A DNA stretch of 64,000 nt from Macrosoma leucophasiata (Eukaryota > Arthropoda > Insecta > Lepidoptera > Hedylidae). The notes beneath the pieces were generated by a model, which saw only the letters and a list, made by a program, of their open reading frames with translations, was not told where the DNA came from and searched no databases. Numbering within the stretch: the first letter of the stretch is position 1; every line of letters begins with the position of its first letter. The translations under genes were made by a program, and so were the position numbers. Positions 1-13,100 of this stretch are shown here, one piece after another. The DNA is taken from the NCBI GenBank assembly GCA_036365455.1, contig JAWQUS010000022.1, forward strand, positions 682,001 through 746,000, in the 5' to 3' direction.

Positions 1-229
1 AGATAACGGTTACAAATCCTTTATCTCTGGTTCTATTGGGAATTTTCCATTTTCTGGAAGTTTCCCAGTACCTCGGAGTTTGGTGATGTGTCTGGAGATG
101 GCAACAGCCTCGCCACCTGTTACATGGGCCAATACGTAACCGGCGAAACTTGGGTGTTTGCATGTATGTTTGAATACACGCATTTAACTCTGCCTTCCCC
201 TTCGGGATTACAGGCGTGAAGTTACGTTA
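1..229 (+). repeat. SINE-1 copy, 3' body and tail (5' end outside window)
   Basis: This matches the body and tail of the tRNA-headed SINE seen complete at 14430-14742. It carries the internal block ending in the CCACCTGTTACATGGGCC motif and the tail CCCCTTCGGG...GGCGTGAAG. The tRNA-like head lies left of the window edge. It sits in an intron of the ABCB gene. Confidence 0.75.
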
Positions 230-359
230 TGTAAGGAAATTAGGCGTTGGGACGAGCTATGTGCCCTGCCCACTGCCACTTGAGTCTCGCTATTCGGTGA
301 GCTATGTCGGTAACTCTGGTTCTCATGAGGTTCTCCTCATTTCTGATTCGATCTTGTAG

Positions 360-430
360 AGAAGTTGTGGGCTTTATTGGGGAAGGCTTTGTCCAGCAGT
401 GGACGTCTTTCGGAAGGAGTGATGAACGAA
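360..430 (+). mobile_element. LINE 3' tail fragment (RTE type)
   Basis: The stretch contains GGGGAAGGCTTTGTCCAGCA followed by GTGGACGTCTTTC. This resembles the end of the RTE coding sequence at 9702-10151, where the protein ends VQQWTSYG. Only the extreme 3' end is left. Similar scraps occur near 16905-16960, 29560-29605 and 51210-51240. Confidence 0.5.
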
Positions 431-436
431 AGTGTC

Positions 437-712
437 AAACAAGCATGCAATTCACATAGATGTTAAGTGATGTCTGCAGCCTATATAGCCTATAGCAATC
501 TACACAAAAACCAGAAGTCAAAATGCAGATGCGTTGCCACCTCTGAGACCTAAGATGTTATGTCTGTGTGAAAGTTATTACGGAGCCATTTATTACCATC
601 TAATTGGAACACGATAGTGCTGAACACAACTATTTGGCGGCAGATAAATGAGGTAATGCGGTGGTGCCTACGCCCTCGAGCTCCTACACTGGAACTCTAC
701 CACCAGCATATA
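437..712 (-). repeat. Family A interspersed repeat, reverse copy
   Basis: A copy of the ~290-bp repeat that recurs throughout the window. It reads from the AACAAGCATGCA end to the CTCTACCACCAG end. It is more diverged than the copies at 32279 or 60247. No coding capacity or terminal inverted repeat is visible. Confidence 0.8.
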
Positions 713-717
713 GACGA

Positions 718-925
718 CCCGGTTAGTCCAGCGATGTGAGATGACCGTTTGATTCGAAGGGTTGCGGGTTCGATCTCCGCTCCGGGACAAATATTTGCAT
801 GGCCTACAGATATTTGTTTCGGGTCTGGTTGTTTGTGTATCTGTCGTATGTGTACAACGGCACCCGCGACACAGGTTTATACCTACTGTGGGACTGTGAG
901 TGGAGGTGTATTTTTTTTTAATATA
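718..925 (+). repeat. SINE-2, tRNA-derived
   Basis: The head has pol III-like boxes: a box A near TTAGTCCAGCG and a box B GGTTCGATCTCC. A body follows with ATATTTGTTTCGGGTCTG and a T-rich end. A second copy is at 21519. The 3' end lies only about 30 bp before the acceptor of the first visible ABCB exon, so the element contributes sequence upstream of that splice site. Confidence 0.65.
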
Positions 926-952
926 GTGGTGAAGAATTGGTGTTTTTTTCAG

Positions 953-1177
953 GTCCTATTCTGCACGTTTATGGCCGCCCAAAACATAGCAATGTGTCAC
1001 CCCCATCTGGAAATATTCTCCAACGCTCGCGGCGCTGCGAAGTCGCTATACAAACTTCTTGAAAGGAAGTCCAAAGTTGATGCACTTCGCGATGTTGGCA
1101 GTCGACCTGAGAAGTTTAGAGGGGACATAATGTTCGATAATTTATATTTCAATTACCCTTCAAGGCCTGATATTAAG
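953..1177 (+). CDS. ABCB1: ABCB exon a: end of TMD1 and start of NBD1
   Basis: 75 codons, phase 0 at both ends, with acceptor TTTTTTTCAG and donor AAG|GTAAGT. It encodes the TMD1-to-NBD1 junction, including [18 protein letters not shown] and [15 protein letters not shown], which contains the A-loop aromatic before the nucleotide site. The reading frame left of 953 comes from SINE-2 and is not coding. Confidence 0.9.
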
Positions 1178-4100
1178 GTAAGTTGTTTAAAAGTATATTT
1201 TTGTAATATACAGGGTTAAATATATCTAACGCATAAATCGTTAAAGGTGAGTTACGTACGTTAAGACATACAGCTTTTGTTCTATGACTTTTGCCAAAAC
1301 GCAGTACATCACATGATAAGAAATAAAATCGTTTCAAATGGGACTTCTATCAATAAAATTGTTAGCACTACGTTTTATAGGTATATTTTTACATAGGTAC
1401 AGACGTCAGCTGTTTACGTAACGTGAAGTTAAGAAGTATTAGAACTGAAAATTCTATTTATAATTTTTTGTATGATAAAAAAAAATATTGAATTAGAAAA
1501 AGTGGTATAACAAAAGAGTTAGTCTTGATGAGTCAAAGCCTCCCTTTAAGAATTATGCGCTGGTTACAAATAACCTTATATATTGCTTTAAATGGCGCCA
1601 TCTATGGGATTGAAAAGTTAATGATGTATATTTCTCTATTTGAATATTCACTATGATATGCATTTATCGACATCTATTGGAATACACTGGATACATAAGG
1701 ATTGTTGAGGCAATTTCTAAACTTTTTTTGAAGTGAACACTACTTTAACATCGTTGTGATATGAAAGTCTATGAAACGAAAAAGCAAGAGTTAAAAGAGA
1801 CGAACACATAAATTCGTAAGATTCCGATTTAAAGTAAGAGAAAATGAGAAAAGAAGCATTATAAATAAGGCAACTTATGCGAAAACTTCGTATGTGCGAT
1901 TCAGCGGTGTCATACAGCATGACAAGTACTTGTGTTTCCCCAGTATTCCACTAGGTGGCGCCTAATGTAGAGGAAGCTCTAGGTACGTTTCTGGAACATT
2001 TCCTTGTTATTGCAGGTTCTCAGAGGGCTATCATTAAAAATAAAAGCAGGAGAAACAATAGCGTTGGTCGGTGGATCAGGTTGCGGCAAGTCCACGTTGC
2101 TGCAACTATTACAACGTGCTTATGAACCAGACAGCGGCAGTATCACTGTTGATGGGAATAAGCTGAATGATCTGCATCTTCATCATTTTAGGAGGAGCAT
2201 TGGTAAGTCATTTTATGAGGTTAGTCGTTTTATATTTTCCAAGCCCTTATTAGAGTTTAAAGCTCGTGGATCTCGAGGCCATACTTAGACTCCACCGCAT
2301 TACTTAACCTATCTTTCACGATGACTCTGTTTTCTGGTTCATGTTTGTATGTATCTTCACGCCAGGTTCCTAACGGGGTGGGCGGAGAGTGTAGAGCGCC
2401 ATTTATCACGGTCCTGACATACCGCTCATGTCTTTTTTTTATGTAATGGAAGTGGTAAGCAAGCATGCAGTTCACATTGATGTTAAGTGATGACTGCAGC
2501 CTATAGACACCCACAAAAAGACCAAGGTCAAAATGCAGAAGCGTTACCACTCCTGAGGCCTAAGGTGTTATGCCTCTGTGTCGGAAATTACAGGGCCGTA
2601 CATTACCACCTGAACACGATACACGGAACACGATAGTGCTGAACACTACCAATTATCGGCATGTATATTAGGTAATGCGGCCTACGCCCGCGAGCTCCGT
2701 CACTGGAGCTCTACCACCAAATAGAAAATGCCTCATCTACCTTCATCATTCTCTTCATACATGCACGCTGATTCCCAAGACTTGATGGTTGATGTGTAAA
2801 AGAGAAATTAAAGACGTGCCTAGGTACATTCTATAGCTATGCTTTTACAAGTAACTACTTCAGAGTATTCGAGTGGTAGCAGGCCACTACTGCTAGGGGC
2901 ATGTATGGTCTTATTATAACTATCACAGAGGCATGAAAACTAAGGTCTCAGAGGTAACGCATCTGCATTTCGACCCCTGGTCTTTGTGTGAGTAACTATA
3001 GGCTGCAGTCATCACTTAACATCAATGTAAACTGCATGCTTGGTTGCCACATTCATTACATAAAAAAGGGGGCTTGGGTCCGATTCTCGGGTCGGGGGCA
3101 ACCAGAGTCACGTGTTTTAACCTTTATCTGTGACGCTATTGAGATTTTTCGGGAAGTTCCCCAGCGCCACCCACGAAGTTTGATGATATACCTGAAGATG
3201 TCCTGGACCTGTTACCTGCTACATAACCTATACCAAAAAAAAACGTAACCGGCATATCGTGGATTTATGGGTATCTGAGTGTATACTTGAACGTGTTCCC
3301 CCCTTAGGGAGATACAGAAGTGGAGTACGTTATCTGCCAAAGTCACTGGGACAATTTTTAAGACACTTCTTGCTAATAACTTCCTTATAGTTCCTCAGAA
3401 CTTATTTCAAGATCACCAATGATATTCCAGGTGTGGTTGGCCAAGAACCGGTTCTATTCAGTGGCACAATAAAAGAGAACATAACCCTGGGCGTGGAAAA
3501 TTTTACAGAAGAAGATCTGATAACTGCCGCGAAGACTGCTCATGCTCATCAGTTCATCACCAAGTTGGCTAATGTAAGTTGACCATTGTGATATTTAGAA
3601 GAATATTAATCTCGTGTGATTTTTGTTGATATTATTATTTTAGAGACATTTTGAGTATTTTTTATTTTGACATTAAAGCTGACATGTTATTTTGATTAGA
3701 AATTATAGTAAAATTTTAACCATAGTGACCTTTTTGTACTCACTCTACTACTTGACACTCCCGTTAGTAGCACGGTTCCAGTTTTTATATTCAATTTACC
3801 ACACTTCCCCATTGTTTTTTCACTGGTGGTAGAGCTCCAGCGACGGAGCTCGCGGGCGTAGGTACCACCGCATTACCTAATATACTTGCCGCTAAATGGT
3901 AGTGTTCAGCACTATCGTGTTCCGGTCACGTGGTAATGTACGGCCCTGTAATTTTCGGCACAGAGACATAACACTTTAGGCCTCAGAAGTGGTAACGGAT
4001 CTGCATTTTGACCTTGGTCTTTGTGTGGGTGTCTATAGGCTGCAGTCATCACTTAACATCAATGTGAACTGCATGCTTGTTTGCCACTTCACAAATCACA

Positions 4101-7100
4101 TAAAAAATAAACAAAAATTGTAACATCAGAGAATATGTCATCATTAGTAACATGACTTGAAAACGTCTTACGTAAATATCTCTCAAATATTAATGAGATT
4201 GCCTCGCACTTAGACGGTATTTTTAATTTCTTCATTAATTTCCATTCCAGGGCTACGACACGATGCTCGGTGAACGTGGTGCTCAACTGTCAGGAGGCCA
4301 GAAACAAAGAGTGGCCATTGCCAGAGCATTACTTAGGAAACCAGCTGTCTTGCTACTGGATGAACCTACATCTGCTTTGGATCCGGCTTCAGAAAGACAG
4401 GTGAGTAATCTTAACAGTTATAAAAATTGTTAATTATTCAATTTATTCAAATATTTCATACATACATACATTTCCTTTGATATACTTTGATGTCTGGTGA
4501 ATGATAGAATAAATCAAAGAAAATAATAATTGATCATAAAATATTTAAAAATATGTATATAATAAATGCTTAGAAATAACATAGAAACACTTGTGTAATA
4601 ACTTATAGAAATATTTTTTGACTTGGTTACTTACTTATATATTAGTATTTCTTCGAAGTTCTCAACCATAAAATGTTCGCAGGTACAAGCAGCCTTAGAC
4701 GCGGCGAGTAAAGGCAGGACAACATTAGTAGTATCGCACAGGTATGTTCATAAATACAACAGTTTTATTAGAAATTTAATCATTAGTATAATTTCGAGTA
4801 TGAGTCAAATCGGTGAAGGCTAATTTTCAAGTGGCCCGTTAGTTAGATTTCTACCGAAAACAATATGATAATTGTTGTGTATTAATGAAGACATTGGCAC
4901 GTGAGTAACCCACTCCCTCTAGTGGAGGAGAATTGATCCCCAAGTGCAGTTTGTCGTTCAAATCAGTCGGACAGGGCGATAGTAAATGCAATAACGTGGG
5001 ATGGGCCGCTTCGTCCCGCGATAAAACTACCCGAATAAGAAATGTTTCCCTCGTATGTCTTCATTTTCTGTTACCATAAATAAAAATCTAAACCATTTCG
5101 ATGATTTATTTTATACAGACTATCGACTATAGTCAACGCCTCACGTATCATCTATATAGAACAAGGGTGTATACTGGAGCAAGGTTCGCATCAAGAACTG
5201 CTTGAGAAGAAAGGTGCTTACTGGAAATTGGTGCAAGATGATATGACACATAGGTGAGTCAATTAATGTAAGCTATATAGCAAATATGCAAGCTATAGCT
5301 GTAGAATCTTGGGAAAAAGAAAGCTGGTGGAAACCTTGTTTTAAATCGACAAAAGGAATTATTATTTCCTGGGTATATGATTGTGTTGTCAATTTTTTCC
5401 ATAGCCAAAAAAAAAAAATGCACAAGTTAGCAGCTGGTGTTGGGTCGTAACGATCTCATCACGCAATCAGTCAAACCGAAAAATGGCGGTCAAACCATTC
5501 CAATGGGACCGTATAAAGTGCAATAACGTAAGATGGGTAGCAGCATTAATTACATAATAATAATAATATATTAATAAGAAATACGTTAGAAATAATAATT
5601 GTCATAAAATAAATCATAACTAACTTTCAACAGGAGCATATCAAATACACTGTCTGAGTGTGACGACGATGTGGTGGATGCGGTGCTGCCGGACACTGAA
5701 GAGAAGAAGACCAAAGTCAGACGTACCAGTAGCTCCTGTTCTGCTCACAAAGGTAAGATAAATGTTGATCAAATTGACTATGAATCTCACCCTCGGCCTT
5801 AGGAAATCACTGACACGTTTTCACTGAATCAATAAAAAATAAATTACAATTGAGAAACGAAAAAAGAATATCAAGAATGACATTATCTTTCATGGGCTTT
5901 CGTGTATATATTTATGCATCTATAATTACATTTACTACTAAACTTCTTCTTACACCCAACGTTTCGGTCGCTTTCCAGCTACTGTGGTCACGGGCAGACT
6001 GAAACGTCAGGTGTAAGAAGAAGTTTGGGAGTGTCGTATACGCGAGAATCCGCAAGTTTAATTTCTACAATGTATGAAGCTCGCGAAAACCTGCGAAAAT
6101 GTTACTTACTACTAAGTTTGTCATTTTTCTATAATCTTTATATCGTGACTTTGTATTTCAGAGACTTTCACCCGTGATCGCTTCTTGCGAGGTAGCCGGC
6201 GGCTCGGGTCGGTGTCATCGCTCCAGGTCTCTCATCCACCAGACTTGATTCAAGATACGGTAAGTAATGAGCTAAAAATCGAGTTGCACCATTCTAAAAT
6301 TGTTAAATTACGTCATAACAGAAGTTTAACTGCTGTTACTGCTAACAGTAACGGGGCGAGTTCCTCAATTATCTGACAGATGATGATGAAATCTGTCAAC
6401 CAAGATATTTAAAAAAAAACGCTTTTGCAATCATTTCGCAATCATTGTCAGAGGAAAAAAATATTTAAATTTCTTCTCAACCCCCAGGATACGGAGCCAG
6501 AAACGGAAGAAGAACCAGACGTATCCTCATGGCAACTCCTAAAGTTGAACAGCGAGGAATGGCCCCTGCTGGCTGGTGGAGGAGTAGCATCTCTTCTCAT
6601 TGGAGCCACTATGCCTGTGTTCGCTTTGCTTTTCTCCAAGTTGTATGGGGTGAGTTAGCTTAGTAGTAAAGCGGCTGGACTGATTATTGACTGAGGTCGC
6701 AAATTCGATTCCTGCTCGAAATCGATTTTTCTATGTTATTATCACTACATATTATAAAGTAAAGTCGTCCTATTTTGTCCTCTGATTGTAATTATATGCG
6801 CTAATCTTGGAAAGTTGTGAACCATTTTATTTCTTCCTCAGATGTTCTCCTGGCCAGACCGTGACGAGATTCTCCGTCAATCTGAACTCTACGCCGGCTT
6901 GTTTGCTGTTGTGGCAGCCTTTAGTGGCGTGGTCACGTTCCTACAGGCCTGGCTGTTTGGCCTGGCCGGCGCGAAGCTCACTAACCGACTCAGGATCAAG
7001 ACTTTTAGCAATTATCTTATACAGGTAAGAGATTGACAATTAATCAATCTTTTAACCTATCTTTCTCACTTACCAACTTCTGATTACGCAGAGTTGCATC

Positions 7101-10100
7101 ATCTTACTTTAATGTAACAAAGTTTTAAGTACCGATTAAGTAATTTATGACACTCGTAAAAGAGCAGGAAGAATTTGTGATTACTAAAATTCTGTATCTG
7201 TGCAGGAACAAGGGTGGTTCGATCTGCCGGTGAACTCAGTGGGCGCGCTGTGTGCTCGCCTCGCTACCGACTGCGCCGCTGTACAGGGGGCTACTGGTAA
7301 ATCCAACAGTGAAATAAATAGCAGAACCAACTTAAGACCTAAGGCTAAGTTAGACATAAAGCCTATTTTATTTACGAATATAAAGAGCATTTTCCTCTAT
7401 TGCAAAATTTGTATGACTAATTCCGTTGAACAAAAATATACATAAAATCCTTTTTTTATTTTAAAAGACACAAGAATGAAAAATATGCGCTTAATAATTT
7501 TCCAGTCTAAATATAATAGTCCTGTAGTGGTTAATAGGTCATTGTTGCAACTCTTGCGAAAATTTCGTATGCGCGATGCAATACCGTCATACGCAGTCTT
7601 CCATACTAGTGAAGTACTTTGTGTTCCCTCAGTGTTCCACTTAGGGCGAGATTCACAGACCGCACTACGACTTTACTTTCAAACAAAGTACGCTTCGAAC
7701 TGTCAAATCCCATACTGTACTGACAGTTCTAAGCATACTTTGCTCAAAGTAAAGTCGTAGTGCGGTCTGTGTATCTCACCCTTAGTGGCGCCTTGTGTAG
7801 TGGACACTACATGCTTATGAAACCAATTTTCTTCCAGGAACCCGACTCGGCACAATGCTGCAAGGCATCAGCACCATGGTCCTCGGAGTCACAATCGCTA
7901 TGTTCTACTCCTGGAAGATGACATTTGTCAGTCTACTGAGTGTGCCTTGTGTAAGTCATCTTTAAATACCTATATTTCACCCCATTTATTGTAAGCAGAT
8001 CCGGCTCGAAGGACCGAAGAGATTAAAAACTGAAATATGATTTATTACACTCCGTTTCGGTCGTTCAAGCAAGTTTCGTGGTCTCGATTTACGTTTGTTT
8101 TTTCGTGTAATGGAAGTGGTAAACAAGCATACAGTTCACATTGATGTTAAGTGATGACTGCAGCCTATAGACACCTACACAAAGACAAAGGTCAAAATGC
8201 AGATGCGTCACCACTCCTGAGGCCTAAGGTGTCTCTTGTGGCTAAGGTCTAAGGGCCTCTGTGCCGAAAATTACAGAGCTGTACATTACCACCTGACCGG
8301 AACACTCACTGGAGCTCTACCACCAGTAAACCATTCTGTTAATCCTAAAGGTTTTCTGTTGTGTTGTCTATTTGTCCGAATGATGACTTGCTCAAACTTC
8401 ACGTCACATAATATTAAATGCCATAAAATGGAAAGTTCTGTCATAAAACATACAATATGCCCTAAAAGACGAAATATAAATATAACAATATTCAAAAGAC
8501 TTAAAACCGCTTTCAATAAAAATTATGCTCTTAAAAGATTTTACTATCAAAATTTAAATCTGAGTCTGAATTTAAATCTGAACTGATCTAAATGAAAAAT
8601 GCACCTTGCAGGAAGCCGCACCTAGCTTCGTCTTCCAGTTCTTTTCTAACGTGATCTAATTCCATCAGGTGATCGGCGGCATTTGCCTAGAGGGTTGGGT
8701 GACGAAACGAACAGAAGCGCGTGAGAAGGCGGCCCTGGAGAAAGCCTCACGACTGGCCACTGAGGCTGTCCTTAACGTCCGCACTGTACATAGTTTGGGT
8801 GAGTGATGTGATTTTTTAACACGCTTTTATAAGCTTGGGTTATATGTATGTTTACAGTATGTAACGGAATCTTTTTCACGTCCTGACGATTGAACTGATT
8901 TTAATTAAAGGAGATGTTGAAAAAATGTATGGACCTCCGGCCATGTATTGTACACAATATCATTAACAGGCAAAATCAATATACAAACGTTTTTTTACTG
9001 CATATTTTCACTTATTTAGCTCTGTTTGGAGTTACAAAACATTATTTGCAGTTAGAATTGCTACTCAAAACCAACATGGCGAATACGTCGGGCGATGACA
9101 TTTTGACATTTTCATTTTTCAAATTGTTTTTTTGATTGTATAGTACTTGGAGAAAAAAAAATAGTAAGTATAGTACTATCCCAAGCGTCGGCTGTATCGC
9201 CGCCATGTTCAACGTGGTTGAAAATGATAAAATTGTTTTAATTAAATGTGGTTGTAACTCTAAAATATATTCTTGAATAAATTAATTGTATTTTTTTCGG
9301 ATTCTTCTTTAATTTACCCATTTTTTGAGGACATGTACGAACCAGAGCCGAGCTCGCAACATCTCCTTTGGTACAGAGATATAGTTGACCTTAAAAAAAA
9401 ACATTGGCTACTTTTTGTCTCCTTATATTCCTATACTCTCCTAAAATAGGTGGTGGAAATTTGTATAGAGCATTCCACAATTTTTAAGGTAGAAAGTTAA
9501 AACTTGGTATGCAAACTCTTTGAGCCTAACAAACAATATGTAGGTACATAATTTTTTTTTTAAATCTGCCCCCATACTCTTAAAAAAGGGGGTGAAATTT
9601 GTATTAAGCTTGCCGCAGTTTTCAAGGTGGAAAGCCGAAATTTGGTATACGGACTATTTGTTGCTAAAAAGAATAAAGAAATAAAATAGTAGTAATCAAT
9701 TGATCCTTGAAGACGAAAGTCTTTAATCAGTGCGTTTCATCGGTGATGACGTACGGTGCCGAGACGTGGTCTCTCACTATGGGTCTCCTACGAAAGCTCC
9801 AAGTTACTCAGCGGTCAATGGAAAGGGCTATGCTCGGCGTTTCCCTACTGGAACGAATCAGAAATGAGGAGATCCGTAGGCGAACGAAAGTCGCTGACAT
9901 AGCAAAGCAGATTTCCAAGCTGAAGTGGCAATGGGCAGGTCACATAGCTCGGAGAACCGATAGCCGCTGGGGCAGAAAGGTTCTCGAGTGGAGACCACAT
10001 ATCGGCCCGGGCCGTCCACCTGCAAGATGGACCGACGACCTAGTGAAGGCTGCAGGTACCCGCTGGATGCACGTCGCTTCCTATCGGTCGGCATGGAGGT

Positions 10101-13100
10101 CATTGGGGGAGGCCTATGTTCAGCAGTGGACGTCCTATGGCTGATATGATGAATCAATTAAAAAAATCATTATTATTATTATTATACACACCAGGTGTGG
10201 AATGGGCTATCCTGAAACGCTACCAAGAGTCCCTGGACGAGGCGGAGCAGCAAGCCCGCGGGGCACGATGGGTGCGGGGTCCGGTGTACGGGTTCTGTCT
10301 GTGCGCACCCACCCTGGGGTACGCCGTGTCGATGGCGTATGGAGGGTATCTCATCGCCAGGGAGGATTTGCAGTATGAGTATGCTATATTGTGAGTATCG
10401 TTTTTAAATTTAACTAGCTGACCCGGCAAACGTCGTTCTGATAAACAAAATACGGCTGTAAAAAAAATTAAATTAACTCGGTAGCTCAGTTGGAAGAGCG
10501 GCTGGACTAGATTCCCAGTGGCGGCGAGTTCGAGTCTCGCCTGAAGTCAATTTTTTCTTTCCATTTTTCTATAAATAAAATATATTTCACAAGCATGTGT
10601 TAATGCGAAATAATATAAAAACAAAATACGGGTGTTGAAAATTTTTAAATCAACAGTGATTTACTGGTGTTAGCGCGCCAGTGATGGAGCTTGCGGGCGT
10701 AGACACCACCGCATTACCTAATATACTTGCCACTAAATGGTAGTGTTCAGCACTATCGTGTTCCGGTCAGTTGGAAATAATATACGGCCCTGTCATTTCC
10801 GGCACAGAGGCATAACACCTTAGGCCTCAGGAGTGGTAACGCATCTGCATTTTGACCTTAGTCTTTCTGTGGGTGTCTATAGGCTGCAGTCATCACTTAA
10901 CATCATTGTGAAATGCATGCTTGTAGGACAATTATTCATATTAACACAATTCTTTCAAAATATATTTCACAAGCAAGTGTTAATGCAAAATAATATAAAA
11001 AACAATTATTAAGGGTAAAAGCGATTTCTGTACGATATTTAATAAACTGCAAAGTTTATTATATCGATTGCCTAACTAGCATAGTGTGGCAATAGATGGC
11101 GCTACTGCCACCATAAGACAATGCATTAAATGTGAAGGAAGATTTGACAAATCGGGCAGGACTTCGGTAGCTCAGTTGGAAGAGCGGCTGGACTAGATTC
11201 TCAGTGGCCGCGAGTTCGAGTCTCGCCTGAAGTCAAAGTTTTCTTTCCATTTTTCTTTAAAAATATATTTCACAAGCATGTGTTAATAGGTAATATAAAA
11301 ACAACAATTCTTTCATTTTTATACATTAGTGAAGTGAAGTTAGTCGATTAATTTACGAAATGTTCAGAAATAAGCAGCTTACGCCACAGATTTCCCCGCC
11401 TCACCCAATCTCCTCCCCTTTTATGGACGACGACGTTTGGTATTCTCTACGTGCTACGCACACAGGTGCACGTGTAAATCATTGATTGATGTCTGTGTAA
11501 TAGAGACCAAATTAAGCGTTTGTATGGAATTTTGGCGGAGTGTCCGAGGCACAGAGTAAATTTGGTCCGCGGTGTGTTACGGATCAGCGTGCGTTAAGTG
11601 CGGGTTTAGATCACACTGTGCTATAAAAGGCGTTTATTTCATTCCATTTATTTATTAATTAAGAAATGTTCTATTTGCTTACAGAGTGTCAGAAGCGCTA
11701 ATATACGGCGCGTGGATGTTGGCGGAGGCGTTATCGTTCGCGCCAAGTTTCGCGGCCGCGCGGCGCTCCGGGGCGCGCATTGTTAACGCGTTGAAGAGGA
11801 AACCCGCTGTTGTCACTGAGGATACCGCTGTTGACATTCCCGATTGGGTACGTATTTATTTATAGTGAAAGTTTTTTGTACAGTTTCCCGCTAGATGGCA
11901 GTGTGCAGCATTTTTATTTAAAACGTTTATGTACGTTTCAACCATAGAGCAACACCGGAAGGGAGTAGCCATATGCAGGCTTTCCCCTCTGTCAAAGTAC
12001 AAGCCCCAAATGGGCCTATACCTGTCGCCTAGATGTTTAAATGTGTGCGTGAAATTGTTTCTGTATTTTGTTAAAGTCAAGGTGTGAGTTTCGTAGTAAT
12101 AGACGATTTTTTTAGTGTGCGTGTGTGTCGCACGCCTTTTCCCCCGCAAAAAATTACAGACTGTTTTGCATCGGTAATAAACGCTATGGCTACTCCCCTC
12201 CAGTCCGCCGCGGCCGGTGGCCCGTGTTGCTCTGTGGTTTCAACCGATAAATGGCAGTCAAACCATGAAATAAGACGGTAGTAAAAATAACAACGCGGGG
12301 GGGGGGGCACCAGTGGCGTAGTTAGGGGAAGGGGTGGGGGCAGCTCGCATCGGGTAACACCGGAAATTTTAAAGATACACAAGATAATATACGAGGACAG
12401 TTGACAAGGAAAATTCAATGATCAGTAGGTGACAAGGTATGAAAGGACTTAATGCGCGTAGAGTCGCTTTTTGAATGACTCCAGCCAAGCGTTTGAGCTC
12501 TACGGATATTAATAGACAAAGAATTCCAAAGCCGAACTAAAAATGGTCTAACTTAAAAATAATTAAAAAAATCATTCGGCATGTATAATCTGATAAATAA
12601 ACAATACATTGTATCTGTGCGAAGCCGGGTCGGATCGCTAGTGTATACAAATAAATGAAATTGGAGTGTCTGTTTGTAATATAAAAATAACCGCATTTTA
12701 CTAAATGGAAACGTATGTATACACGGTACATGTACCAAAACAACATTTTTTACAATTTTGGTCTGTCTGTCTGTCTGTCTGTCTGTTTGTTCCGGCTAAT
12801 CTCGGGAACGGCTTTACAGATTTTGACGGGACTTTCAGTGGCAGATAGCTTATGCAATAAGGCGAAACTTAGGCTACTTTTATACTAGCTGCGCCCACGA
12901 CTTCGTCCGGGTAGTTACTGCACAATCATAAATTCTCACGAGAACGAAGTCGCGGGCACAGCTTGTATTAAATAAACTGCTTATAGTTAAACATTATTTA
13001 CAGAATCCAACAGGAACCATTGTGTTCGACAATATTCACTTCAAGTACCCAACACGACCCAAGGTCGAGGTCCTCAAGGGTCTGCGCCTGGAGCTGGCTG

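Noticed and set aside
3389..3390. Upstream AG as acceptor of ABCB exon c
   Set aside because: Using it brings an in-frame TGA before the Q-loop; the CAG at 3428-3430 keeps phase and gives VVGQEP.
10476..10548. Functional tRNA gene
   Set aside because: The anticodon stem is imperfect and the same head plus the same downstream tail recurs 690 bp away, as expected for a SINE.
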